From: Actinomycetes bacterium
GTDB taxonomy: Bacteria > Actinomycetota > Acidimicrobiia > Acidimicrobiales > Ilumatobacteraceae
DNA length: 15,299 nucleotides
Direction of reading: 5' to 3'
Assembly: GCA_023417265.1 (NCBI GenBank)
Contig: JAEZFY010000270.1
Coordinates: 1 to 15,299 of the forward strand
This document shows, piece by piece, positions 1 through 7,184 of this stretch; position 1 is the first letter of the stretch, and every line of letters begins with the position of its first letter. The translations under genes were made by a program, and so were the position numbers. Under the pieces are notes generated by a model. That model made no database searches, had not been told where the DNA came from, and was given only the letters and a program-made list of their open reading frames with translations.

Positions 1-1
1 C

Positions 2-235
2 AAGCTCGTGCCGGAAGGCATCGAGGGCCGGGTGCCGTACGCAGGCCCGCTCGGCGACACGCTGTACCAGCTCGTCGGCGGGTTGCGTTCGGGCATGGGC
101 TACGCCGGCGCGGCCGATCTCCCGGCCCTGCGCACCGGTGCCCGCTTCATGCGCGTCACCACCGCCGGCCGCGAAGAGAGCCACCCCCACGACGTGACGA
201 TCACCAAGGAAGCCCCCAACTACCAACGCTCGTAA
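2..235 (+). CDS. guaB: IMP dehydrogenase, C-terminal fragment
   Basis: This is the 3' end of the gene for inosine-5'-monophosphate dehydrogenase, which oxidises IMP to XMP with NAD+ in the cytoplasm, the committed step of GTP synthesis. The reading frame is open from base 2 and ends at TAA 233-235, leaving about 77 codons; the rest lies left of the window. The visible part matches the family's C-terminal end: VPYAGPL followed by a Gly-rich GGLRSGMGYAGA stretch, then the near-invariant tail with ESHPHDV and ITKEAPNY. The catalytic Cys loop and CBS domains are outside the window. A GTG at base 8 is an internal Val, not a start. No convincing terminator hairpin was found in the 75 bases before the next gene. 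Confidence 0.95.
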   Translation, partial: KLVPEGIEGRVPYAGPLGDTLYQLVGGLRSGMGYAGAADLPALRTGARFMRVTTAGREESHPHDVTITKEAPNYQRS

Positions 236-297
236 CGAACCTGCCGCGTCGTCTTCGGGCGCACGGGTCGGAGTCGGGGGGTTGCGGGGCGGCACCG

Positions 298-303
298 TAC
301 GCT
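298..303 (+). promoter_or_regulatory. Candidate -10 box for leaderless thioesterase mRNA
   Basis: TACGCT fits the TANNNT -10 consensus and ends 7 bases before ATG 311, so transcription would start at or next to the A of the start codon. No Shine-Dalgarno sequence lies in the usual window, and no -35 match is seen. The fit decides between GTG 305, GTG 308 and ATG 311 in favour of 311. Confidence 0.5.
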
Positions 304-310
304 CGTGGTG

Positions 311-1099
311 ATGCGTGACAGCTATTTCACGAGCCCGGACGGCGACTGGTTCGCGCCCACCGAGGTGTGCCGGGGCCCGTGGGACCCGGCGGCGTGCCAC
401 GCCGGGCCGCCCACCGGGCTCCTCGCCCGGGCCAGCGAACGGGCGGTCGCCCACCAGCCGCTGGCCCGGATCACCGTCGACCTGATCCGCCCGATCCCCC
501 ACGCCGGGTTCCGGATCGTCACCGAGGTCGTGCGCGCCGGCCGAACCGTGTCGACCACGCTGATGCGGCTCGTCGACGGTGACGGTCGCGAGATCGTGAC
601 CGCCCGCGGGTTGCACCAGGCGGTGCTCGCCGAGGGTGAGCTCGACGACGTGCCCACCACACCGTACGAGCCGCCGGTCCTGGCGGAGGCCCAGCCGGGG
701 CCGTTCCCGGTCGGCAAGGCCGCTCACGACCTCGGCTTCTTCCGCGACTCGGTCGAGGTCCGCTACAACCCGGGTGAGCGACGCGACGCCGGCCCGAAGC
801 GGGTGTGGATGAAGGCGTTGCCGCTGTTGGCCGACGAGGAGCCGTCACCGTTCCAGCGGATCTGCCCGCTCGCCGACTGCGGCAACGCGTTCGGGCGCAA
901 CACCGATGCCTTCGACTACGCGTTCATGAACACCGACCTGACGGTGCTGCTCCACCGTGCCCCGCAGGGCGAGTGGTTCGGCATGGACGTCGCCGGTCGC
1001 TGGGAACCGACCGGGCTCGGCATGAGCGACGCGCTCTTGTTCGACGAGTACGGCGCGGTCGGGCGGGCCCTGCAGACGCTCCTCGTCCGCCCGCGCTGA
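311..1099 (+). CDS. Thioesterase family protein (TesB-like double hotdog)
   Basis: Predicted cytoplasmic acyl-CoA thioesterase-like protein of 262 residues. The N-terminal hotdog half carries HAGPPTGLLAR (residues 30-40), the equivalent of the GGPP-x-ALL motif of the 4HBT_3/TesB-like superfamily, followed by a strand resembling ITVDLIRPIP (54-63). The C-terminal half has the usual second-hotdog pattern of NTDLTVLLHR, then WEPTGLGMSDALLFDEYG and a GRALQTLLV end. Length fits a double-hotdog protein. No signal peptide or membrane segment is visible. The substrate cannot be read from sequence, and non-enzymatic members of this family exist. ATG 311 is preferred over in-frame GTG 305/308 because of the -10 box at 298-303. 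Its stop lies inside a palindrome shared with the convergent VWA gene, only 8 bases away. Confidence 0.8.
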   Translation: MRDSYFTSPDGDWFAPTEVCRGPWDPAACHAGPPTGLLARASERAVAHQPLARITVDLIRPIPHAGFRIVTEVVRAGRTVSTTLMRLVDGDGREIVTARGLHQAVLAEGELDDVPTTPYEPPVLAEAQPGPFPVGKAAHDLGFFRDSVEVRYNPGERRDAGPKRVWMKALPLLADEEPSPFQRICPLADCGNAFGRNTDAFDYAFMNTDLTVLLHRAPQGEWFGMDVAGRWEPTGLGMSDALLFDEYGAVGRALQTLLVRPR

Positions 1100-1111
1100 G
1101 CGGCCGCTCAG
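1096..1111. terminator. Perfect 16-bp palindrome across two convergent stop codons
   Basis: CTGAGCGG/CCGCTCAG is an exact palindrome. It contains the TGA of the thioesterase gene (1097-1099) and, on the other strand, the TGA of the VWA gene (1108-1110). As RNA it could fold as a 6-bp stem with a GGCC loop in either direction. There is no T-tract on either side, so its role as a bidirectional terminator is inferred from position and symmetry only. Confidence 0.4.
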
Positions 1112-2592
1112 GCGAGCTTCTCGACGAAGCCTTCGAGCTGGCGCAGGTTGCGGCACTCGAACACGCCATCGGTGAAGTTGCCGTACTCGCCGACGACCGA
1201 ATCGCCGGTGTTCCAGTACGAACGCGGCTCGGGGTTGAGCCAGTACACGTGGCGCGCCTTGTGGCGCATCTCCTTGACCACCCACGCCTGGGTGGCGTGG
1301 TAGTTGTTGCGGGCGTCGCCGAGCAGCAGCACGGTGGTCTTGGGGCCGATGTCCTTGCCCCACTTCTCCCAGAACACCTCGAACGCGTGGCCGTAGTCGG
1401 AGTGGCCGTCGACCCACACGACGTCGGCCTCGGTGTTGACCCGGTGGATCGCCTCGGTGATGTCGTCGGTGCCCTTGAAGAACTCGGTGACTTCGTCGAT
1501 CCCGTCGATGAACACGAACGAGCGGACCCGGCTGAACTGGCCCTGGATCGCGTACACGAGCATGAGCGTGAAGCGGGCGAACGCGGCGACCGAGCCGGAG
1601 ATGTCGGCGACGACCATCAGCTCGGGCTTGGCCGGGCGCGGGTACTTGAACTTCGGCTCGGCGGGCACCCCGCCGTACGACAGCGAGTGGCGCACCGTGT
1701 TGCGGAAGTCGAGCGGGCCACGGCGGCCGTGCTTGCGCTTGCGCGCCAGGCGGGCGGCGAGCTTGCGGGTCAGCGGCTGCAGCGCCTTGCGCAACGATTG
1801 CATCTCGTCGCGGCTGGCGTGCATGAACTCGACGTCTTCGGGGAGCGGCTTGCGGAGCGTCTTGGCCATCGCCTCGGCGCCCCGGTCGGCCACCAACCGG
1901 CGGCGGATCTCGGCTTCGATCTCGCGCTTGAACTCCTCGATGCGGTGCTCGAACTCGTCGCGTTCGAGCCGCTCCTCGAGCGACGACAGCTCGCTGCCGG
2001 CGTCCTGGGCCTGCTGCGCCGATTGCTCGAGCAGCTTGTCGAGCATGCCTTCGAGGTCGAGGTTGCGCAGCGTGCGGTAGAGGTAGTACGTGCCGCCGAC
2101 CGGACGCCCCGGCTCCATCCCGGCGAAGCGCTTGACGGCTTGCTTGGCGAGCGCCCGCATCGCCGCCTGGTCGCCCTTGAGCAACGCCTGCATCAGCATC
2201 TGGGCGATCTCTTCGGGGGTCAGCGCGTCCATCGCCCCGTCGCCGGCGGCAGCCGCTTCGCCTTGTTCCTGCATCTCGCGCCACAGGTCGTCGAGCTCGG
2301 ACTCGACGCCCTTGGCGAGCTTGTACTCGGGCCCGCGCAGCGAGAAGTAGACCTCGAACACGGTCTCGAAGGCGCGCCAGTGCGAGTTGTTCTTGACGAG
2401 CGTGGCGGCGAGCGCGTACTTGAACGCTTCGCGGTCCTCGATCGGGATGTGCCGCACGGCTTCCATCGCGTCGAGGTTCTCGGTGAGACTCACCGGTAGG
2501 CCGGCGTTGCGCAGCTCGACCACGAACCCCGCCAGCAGGTCGAGCATCGACCCGGGCGCGTTGCCGGAGAGGGTCGTCGGGGAGGCGGCCAT
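1108..2592 (-). CDS. CoxE-like VWA domain-containing protein
   Basis: Cytoplasmic 494-residue protein of the CoxE/VWA family, which works with MoxR-type AAA+ ATPases as a metal-dependent adaptor or cofactor-insertion chaperone (family knowledge). Residues 10-90 form the N-terminal helical part with FVVELRNAGLPVSLTENL typical of CoxE proteins. Residues 100-290 are charged and helical, with a likely coiled coil around 200-235 and a basic stretch RLARKRKHGRRG (281-292). The VWA domain starts near 323; its MIDAS motif DISGS is at 330-334, and a later conserved-type Asp lies in LLLGDARNN (423-430). The usual MIDAS Thr position looks like HSDYG here, so that ligand may be missing. No partner ATPase is adjacent; the best candidate in the window is the MoxR gene at 7957-8832. 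Start ATG 2592 is supported by a -10 box 9 bases upstream. Confidence 0.88.
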   Translation of the reverse strand: MAASPTTLSGNAPGSMLDLLAGFVVELRNAGLPVSLTENLDAMEAVRHIPIEDREAFKYALAATLVKNNSHWRAFETVFEVYFSLRGPEYKLAKGVESELDDLWREMQEQGEAAAAGDGAMDALTPEEIAQMLMQALLKGDQAAMRALAKQAVKRFAGMEPGRPVGGTYYLYRTLRNLDLEGMLDKLLEQSAQQAQDAGSELSSLEERLERDEFEHRIEEFKREIEAEIRRRLVADRGAEAMAKTLRKPLPEDVEFMHASRDEMQSLRKALQPLTRKLAARLARKRKHGRRGPLDFRNTVRHSLSYGGVPAEPKFKYPRPAKPELMVVADISGSVAAFARFTLMLVYAIQGQFSRVRSFVFIDGIDEVTEFFKGTDDITEAIHRVNTEADVVWVDGHSDYGHAFEVFWEKWGKDIGPKTTVLLLGDARNNYHATQAWVVKEMRHKARHVYWLNPEPRSYWNTGDSVVGEYGNFTDGVFECRNLRQLEGFVEKLA

Positions 2593-2601
2593 GCCCCGGC
2601 G

Positions 2602-2607
2602 ACTGTA
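2602..2607 (-). promoter_or_regulatory. Candidate -10 box of the VWA gene
   Basis: On the minus strand TACAGT (2607 to 2602) fits TANNNT and ends 9 bases before ATG 2592, allowing a leaderless or nearly leaderless transcript. There is no Shine-Dalgarno sequence in front of the ATG. The opposite-strand phosphatase promoter lies 35 bases away in the same 63-base divergent gap. Confidence 0.45.
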
Positions 2608-2641
2608 GCTGGGCGCTGCGGCGGCGGCCCTGCCGGGGTCT

Positions 2642-2647
2642 TATGTT
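2642..2647 (+). promoter_or_regulatory. Candidate -10 box of the PhoD-like phosphatase gene
   Basis: TATGTT fits TANNNT and ends 8 bases before ATG 2656. No Shine-Dalgarno sequence and no -35 match are seen, so a leaderless transcript is the simplest reading. It is part of the divergent promoter pair between the VWA and phosphatase genes. Confidence 0.5.
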
Positions 2648-2655
2648 GTCGGGCG

Positions 2656-4296
2656 ATGGCACAACTCCGGCTCGGCCCCGTCCTTCGCCACGTCGACTCG
2701 ACGAGCGCCACCGTGTGGGTGGAGACCGACGTGCCGTGCACCGTGCGCGTGCTCGGGGTGGACACCCCCACGTTCTCGGTGTGCGGCCATCACTACGCGC
2801 TCGTCATCATCGAAGGCCTCGAGCCGGGCACCATGCACGAGTACGAGGTGCACCTCGACGATGTGCGCGTGTGGCCCGAGCCCGGCTCGATGATGCCCCC
2901 CAGCGTGATCCGGACGTTGCGCCCCGAGCAGCCGGTGCGGATCCTGCTCGGCTCGTGCCGTGCGGCCGCGCCCCACGAGCCGCCGTACACGCTCGAGCGG
3001 GCGTTCGACCCCGAGGGCCGCGGCATCGACACGCTGTGGGCGCACGCACTCGAGCTGCGCGACGTGCCGCCCCAGGAGTGGCCCGACCTGCTCCTGTTCG
3101 TCGGCGACCAGGTGTACGCCGACGACTCGTCGCCGCAGGCGAAGGAACGGATCGCCGCCTTGCGGGGCCCCGACAGCGAACTCCCACCCGAGCTGGTCGC
3201 CAATTACGAGGAGTACACGTGGCTCTACCGCGAGGCGTGGTGGCAGCCGGCCGAGCGATGGATCCTGTCGACCGTGGCCAGCGCGATGGTGTTCGACGAC
3301 CACGACATGATCGACGACTGGAACATCTCGGAGAGCTGGGCCGACGACATGCGCGCCGAGCCGTGGTGGCGCGACCACGCGGTGGGCGGGCTGATGTCGT
3401 ACTGGGTGTACCAACACCTCGGCAACCTCTCCCCCGCCGAGATCCGCGCCGAAGGCCTGCTCGAACGCGTCAGCGCCGAACCCGACGGGACGGCCGTGCT
3501 CGAGGCGTGGGCGACCGCGCTCGACGCCCACGACGAGCACACCGGCACGTACCGGTTCAGTTTCGTGCGCCGGGTGGGTGACGTCACCGTCGTCGTCATC
3601 GATTGCCGCCACGGGCGGGTCGTGACGGGGTCGACCCGGCTGATGGTCGGACCCGAAGAGTGGGCCTGGATCCGTGAGCAGGTGCTCGCCGCCAGCGGCC
3701 ACGTCGTGCTCGCCACCACGATGCCCGTGTTCATCTCCGACGGACTGCACGATTTCCAGGTGTGGTCGGAGCGGGTGTGCGGCGGGGTGTGGGGGCGCCG
3801 GGCGGCGCGTTGGGGCGAGCGTCTGCGCCGCTCGCTCGACCTCGAGGACTGGTCGGCGTTCGCGACGTCGTACCAGCAGTTCGTCGAGCTCGTCGGCGAC
3901 GCGGCGAGCGCGGCCACACCGCCGCACTCGGTCGTCGTGGCGTCGGGCGACATCCATTTCACGTACGCCGCCCGGGTCCCGCTGGCCGGTGTCGCCACGC
4001 CGGTGTGGCAGGTGGTCAGCTCGCCGATGCGCAACGCCTTGATCCCACCCGAACGCGGTGTGATGCGGTTCACGCTCACCCGCGTCGGGCGCCGCGTCGG
4101 CGGCCTGCTACGGCGCCTCGCCCGGGCCCCCGAGACGCGCCCCGGGATCGATGTCGTGACCGGGCCGCTGTTCGCCAACAACATCTGCGAGCTGCGTTAT
4201 GACGGCGCGTCGGCCGAGTTGTGCGTCGAGCACTGCGTGCCCGACAGCGATGGCATGCCCGACCTGACGGCGCTGCCACTGGTCACGCTCGCCTGA
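2656..4296 (+). CDS. PhoD-like alkaline phosphatase family metallophosphatase
   Basis: A 546-residue calcineurin-like phosphoesterase of the PhoD family, which hydrolyses phosphate mono- or diesters with a bound metal centre. Residues 1-90 form the beta-rich N-terminal domain (LGPVLRHVDSTSATVWVET). The catalytic domain begins near 94 with VRILLGSCR. Metal-site motifs follow in the expected order: GDQVYAD (150-156), FDDHD (213-217) and SGDIHF (430-435). Unlike classical secreted PhoD it starts directly with the N-terminal domain, with no twin-arginine or Sec signal, so a cytoplasmic location is likely. An Arg-rich segment at 373-393 and another at 477-490 (RVGRRVGGLLRRLAR) could form basic amphipathic helices. 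The substrate is unknown. It sits 58 bases before the lipid phosphatase/kinase unit and may be co-transcribed with it. Confidence 0.88.
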   Translation: MAQLRLGPVLRHVDSTSATVWVETDVPCTVRVLGVDTPTFSVCGHHYALVIIEGLEPGTMHEYEVHLDDVRVWPEPGSMMPPSVIRTLRPEQPVRILLGSCRAAAPHEPPYTLERAFDPEGRGIDTLWAHALELRDVPPQEWPDLLLFVGDQVYADDSSPQAKERIAALRGPDSELPPELVANYEEYTWLYREAWWQPAERWILSTVASAMVFDDHDMIDDWNISESWADDMRAEPWWRDHAVGGLMSYWVYQHLGNLSPAEIRAEGLLERVSAEPDGTAVLEAWATALDAHDEHTGTYRFSFVRRVGDVTVVVIDCRHGRVVTGSTRLMVGPEEWAWIREQVLAASGHVVLATTMPVFISDGLHDFQVWSERVCGGVWGRRAARWGERLRRSLDLEDWSAFATSYQQFVELVGDAASAATPPHSVVVASGDIHFTYAARVPLAGVATPVWQVVSSPMRNALIPPERGVMRFTLTRVGRRVGGLLRRLARAPETRPGIDVVTGPLFANNICELRYDGASAELCVEHCVPDSDGMPDLTALPLVTLA

Positions 4297-4341
4297 CCCC
4301 GGACCGCGCCGCGCTCCGGTTTGTGCGCTCGCGCGCCGGGG

Positions 4342-4347
4342 TAACGA
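4342..4347 (+). promoter_or_regulatory. Weak -10-like box before first PAP2 gene
   Basis: TAACGA ends 7 bases before GTG 4355. It has the TA of the consensus but not the final T, so the match is partial. It was noticed because the spacing equals that of the better boxes at 298-303 and 8840-8845. It would allow the lipid unit to be transcribed independently of the PhoD-like gene. Confidence 0.25.
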
Positions 4348-4354
4348 GTGGCCC

Positions 4355-5257
4355 GTGCCAGTTCTGGTGAGTGTGCTCGGGGCCGCGATGGCGACGTTAT
4401 TGGTGGTCCTCGTCGTCACCGGGCTGCATCGCTCCCAGGGTGCGCCGACGACCGTTGCGTCCGGCGAGCGCTGGCTGATCGACCACCTCGCCCGCGTGCG
4501 CGGCGTCCGCCACGTCGTCACGGCCCTCGACCGCAAGGCGTGGGGCGGCGCGCTCGTCGGGCTCGGCTTGGCGGCGGTGCTGTTGGCTGGTGCCGTGGTG
4601 GGCTGGATCCTCAGCACCGTCGACTCCAACCGGGGATTCGCCCGCTTCGACGAGTGGGCGGCCGAGTGGGGCGCCGAGCACGCCACCGCGACCTCCACCG
4701 ACATGCTCCGGTGGATCACTCATCTCGGCGCCTCGGCGCTGCTGATCGGCATCATGGTGGTGATCGGCCTCGTCGCCGCCGTGACGGATCGCCGCCGCCG
4801 CTGGACGCTGCTCGGGTTCCTCCTCACCGTCGGCGTCGGCGTCGTGCTCATCAACAACGGTCTCAAGCTGCTGGTCGACCGCGACCGGCCCGACATCGTC
4901 GAGCACCTGGCCGGCACGAACTCGTCGTCGTTCCCGTCCGGACACAGCGCCACCGCGGCCGCATGCTGGGCGGCCTTGGCGGTCGTCGTCAGCCGCCGTT
5001 GGCCGAACATTTCGCGGCGTTGGCTCGCCGGCGCGGCGGCGGCAGTGGCCGTTCTGGTCGCTTCCAGCCGTGTCCTGCTCGGCGTGCACTGGCTGACCGA
5101 CGTGATCGCCGGCGTGATCGTCGGCTGGGCGTGGTTCTTCGTCGCCTTGCTGATCTTCGGCAGCCGGTTGCAGCGCTTCGCCGAGCCGGTCGCGGCCGCC
5201 CAGAACACCACCGCCCACGGCGATACCGGAGCTCTCGAAACCGCCGGTTCGCGCTGA
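4355..5257 (+). CDS. PAP2-family lipid phosphatase, complete motifs
   Basis: Integral membrane phosphatase of the PAP2 superfamily, 300 residues; such enzymes dephosphorylate lipid phosphates such as phosphatidic acid or undecaprenyl pyrophosphate. Membrane segments are seen at roughly 3-23, 65-87, 123-143, 150-168, 198-212, 222-240 and 248-268. All three phosphatase motifs are complete: C1 K171-x6-R178-P179, C2 P194-S-G-H197 and C3 S238-R239-x5-H245-x3-D249. Long N-terminal extension before the core includes two extra membrane segments. GTG 4355 is chosen because a -10-like box precedes it; GTG 4367 and ATG 4388 are alternatives that would shorten the first membrane helix. It is the first gene of a four-gene unit, followed 26 bases later by the lipid kinase. 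The exact lipid substrate is not readable from sequence. Confidence 0.85.
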   Translation: MPVLVSVLGAAMATLLVVLVVTGLHRSQGAPTTVASGERWLIDHLARVRGVRHVVTALDRKAWGGALVGLGLAAVLLAGAVVGWILSTVDSNRGFARFDEWAAEWGAEHATATSTDMLRWITHLGASALLIGIMVVIGLVAAVTDRRRRWTLLGFLLTVGVGVVLINNGLKLLVDRDRPDIVEHLAGTNSSSFPSGHSATAAACWAALAVVVSRRWPNISRRWLAGAAAAVAVLVASSRVLLGVHWLTDVIAGVIVGWAWFFVALLIFGSRLQRFAEPVAAAQNTTAHGDTGALETAGSR

Positions 5258-5283
5258 CAATCCGGCCCGACGAAAGGGTCCTC

Positions 5284-6273
5284 ATGTCCAAGTCCAAGAA
5301 GTCCAAGGATTCGAAGAAGTCCAAGCAGCGCCGTGGCAGCACCGACGGCCCGCGGATCGGCGTGCTGGTGCATGCCGGCAAGACGTTCGGCGGGGGGCTC
5401 GAAGAGCTGCGTGCGGCACTCGCCGATCTTGGCCACGCCGACCCGCCGTGGTATGAGGTCGAGCGCAGCAAACTCGCCCCGAAGAAGGTCCGCAAGCTGA
5501 TCAAGGACGACGGCGTCGACCGGATCCTCGTGTGGGGTGGCGACGGTACCGTGCGGCGCTGCATCGACGCCGTGATGCAGTGCGCCGCCGGCGACCGCGT
5601 CTCGATCGGGGTCCTGCCCGCCGGCACCGCCAACCTGCTGGCCAGCAACCTCGGCATCCCCACCGATCTGCGCGACGCGGTCGAGGTGGCGGTGTGCGGT
5701 CACCCGGGCCGGATCGACCTCGGCGTCGTCAACGACGACGAGCACTTCGCCGTGATGGCCGGCGTCGGGTTCGACGCGATGATGATCCGCGACGCCGACG
5801 CCACCGGCGCCAAGGATCGCTTCGGCCGGATCGCCTACGTGTGGTCGGCCGCCCACAACACCAACCTCAGCCCGGCCCAGGCGACCGTCACCGTCGACGG
5901 CCAGCACTGGTACACCGGCGAGGCGTCGTGCGTGATCGCCGGCAACGTTGGCCACCTGCTCGGCGGCATCCCGGCCTTCCCCGCCGCCTCCCCCACCGAC
6001 GGCCTGCTCGAGATCGGCGTCGTCACCGCCCGCAGCCGGCTGGACTGGGTGCGCCTGGCCGGCGCCGCAGTCGCCCGGCGAGTCGAGGCCTCACCGTTCG
6101 GTGAGGTCACCCGCGGCACCTCGCTCGTCGTCGAGCTCGACCGCACCCTGCCGTGGGAGGCCGACGGCGGCGACCGCGACCGGATCGACCGGTTCGAGGT
6201 GCGCTGCATCCCGAGCGCGATCGCCATCTGTCAACCACCCATTTCCCGCCAGATCAGAGAGGACCACCCGTGA
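5284..6273 (+). CDS. Diacylglycerol/sphingosine-kinase-like lipid kinase
   Basis: Lipid kinase of the DAGK_cat (YegS/DgkB/LCB5) family, 329 residues, which transfers phosphate from ATP or another nucleotide to a lipid alcohol at the inner membrane face. The nucleotide-binding loop GGDGTV lies at 85-90 and PAGTANLLASNL at 112-123; the beta-sandwich domain follows with DGLLEIGVV at 239-247. The usual C-terminal DGE motif reads DGG (293-295), so the Glu thought to act as catalytic base in DgkB is replaced by Gly; Asp296 might substitute. Residues 2-17 are an unusual Lys/Ser tail (KSKKSKDSKKSK) ahead of the kinase fold, possibly binding anionic lipids. ATG 5284 has an AAAGGG Shine-Dalgarno at 5273-5278. 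Its TGA overlaps the next start as GTGA at 6270-6273. Confidence 0.85.
   Translation: MSKSKKSKDSKKSKQRRGSTDGPRIGVLVHAGKTFGGGLEELRAALADLGHADPPWYEVERSKLAPKKVRKLIKDDGVDRILVWGGDGTVRRCIDAVMQCAAGDRVSIGVLPAGTANLLASNLGIPTDLRDAVEVAVCGHPGRIDLGVVNDDEHFAVMAGVGFDAMMIRDADATGAKDRFGRIAYVWSAAHNTNLSPAQATVTVDGQHWYTGEASCVIAGNVGHLLGGIPAFPAASPTDGLLEIGVVTARSRLDWVRLAGAAVARRVEASPFGEVTRGTSLVVELDRTLPWEADGGDRDRIDRFEVRCIPSAIAICQPPISRQIREDHP
6256..6263 (+). promoter_or_regulatory. Shine-Dalgarno fixing the DUF1206 start
   Basis: AGAGAGGA ends 6 bases before GTG 6270 and lies inside the 3' end of the kinase gene. It supports GTG 6270 rather than the upstream in-frame ATG 6153, which would overlap the kinase by 120 bases and add residues with no hydrophobic or domain character. 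Confidence 0.7.
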
Positions 6274-7184
6274 CCACGCCACTCGCTGCGCGGTCCGCCC
6301 ACGGCGCGAGCCATGGGGGGGCCGGGTCGCACGATGCCGAGGCATTCGTGCGCCGACATCCTTCACTCGTCACCCTCGGCCGGATCGGCTGGGTCGCCAA
6401 GGGTGTCGTCTACACCCTCACCGGTGTGCTCGCCCTGAAGGTCGGGCTCGACCAGTTCGGCGGCGCCCAGGACGGCGACGAAGCCAACCAGTCGGGCGCG
6501 ATCAGCAAGATCGCCCAGCAGCGATTCGGGCCGGCCCTGCTGTGGCTGCTCGCGATCGGACTGCTCGTCTACGTCGCCTGGCGCGTCGTCACGATCCTCC
6601 TCCCCGCCGAGAACAGCGCCAAGACGTGGGTGACCCGCATCGGCTACGGCATCAGCGCGGCCGTGTACATCACGCTCGCACTCAGCGCGATCTCGCTGGC
6701 CCGCAACCCCGGCGGGACCGACTCGACGGAGGGTCGCGAAGACGCCAAGGTCGAACAGTTCACCGCCGACGTCCTTGGCTGGAACGGTGGCCGCTACCTC
6801 GTCGGCGCGATCGGGCTGGTCGTGCTCGGCATCGGCGCGGCGTTCGCGTGGAAGGGGCTCAGCGGCGACTTCGCCAAGCAGGTCGAGCACCGCCGCGTCG
6901 GCCCGTTCTCGTGGGATCTGATCCACAAGCTCGGCTTGATCGGCTGGGTCGGACGAGGGGCGATGATGGGCCTGATCGGCTGGTTCGTGCTGCGGGCCGC
7001 GATCGAGTTCGACGCCTCCGAGGCGCACGGCCTCGACGAATCGCTGCGGCGGGTCGCCGACAGCACGATCGGACAGATCGTGGTGCTGGTGGTCGGCATC
7101 GGCCTGCTGGTGTACGGCGCCTTCTGCCTGATCACCTCGCCGACCGTCAAGCTCGTCGCCAGCGACGATCGGCCGGCGGCATGA
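6270..7184 (+). CDS. DUF1206 domain membrane protein
   Basis: Integral membrane protein of 304 residues with the three-fold internal repeat that defines DUF1206; its function is not known. The repeats begin with LGRIGWVAKGVVYTLTGVLA (36-55), VTRIGYGISAAVYITLALSA (121-140) and LGLIGWVGRGAMMGLIGWFV (221-240). Each starts with a hydrophobic helix carrying an R/L-I-G-x pattern, and each is followed by a second helix (about 89-110, 177-194, 269-288), giving six predicted membrane segments. Residues 1-35 are hydrophilic and His/Ala-rich. The start is GTG 6270, overlapping the kinase stop by 4 bases, and its own TGA overlaps the following PAP2 ATG by 4 bases (ATGA 7181-7184), so translation of the unit is probably coupled. 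Its place between a lipid kinase and a lipid phosphatase suggests a membrane-lipid role, which is inference only. Confidence 0.88.
   Translation: MTTPLAARSAHGASHGGAGSHDAEAFVRRHPSLVTLGRIGWVAKGVVYTLTGVLALKVGLDQFGGAQDGDEANQSGAISKIAQQRFGPALLWLLAIGLLVYVAWRVVTILLPAENSAKTWVTRIGYGISAAVYITLALSAISLARNPGGTDSTEGREDAKVEQFTADVLGWNGGRYLVGAIGLVVLGIGAAFAWKGLSGDFAKQVEHRRVGPFSWDLIHKLGLIGWVGRGAMMGLIGWFVLRAAIEFDASEAHGLDESLRRVADSTIGQIVVLVVGIGLLVYGAFCLITSPTVKLVASDDRPAA

Noticed and set aside
805..2499. Long open frame of 564 codons on the plus strand over the VWA gene
   Set aside because: It mirrors the VWA gene codon by codon, is repetitive in Leu/Val/Glu/His as expected from an antisense GC-rich frame, and matches no family. 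The minus-strand gene has a MIDAS motif and a promoter.
2641..3957. 438-codon minus-strand open frame opposite the PhoD-like gene
   Set aside because: Antisense shadow with typical Arg/His/Val-rich composition; the plus strand carries all the metal-binding motifs.
4299..4319. CCGGA/TCCGG stem followed by TTT after the PhoD-like gene
   Set aside because: Only 5 pairs with an 11-base loop and a three-base T tail; too weak to call a terminator, and it would sit on the promoter of the next gene.
6153..6269. Upstream ATG 6153 for the DUF1206 gene
   Set aside because: It would overlap the lipid kinase by 120 bases and add an Arg/Pro-rich shadow sequence; GTG 6270 has a good Shine-Dalgarno and the usual 4-base overlap.
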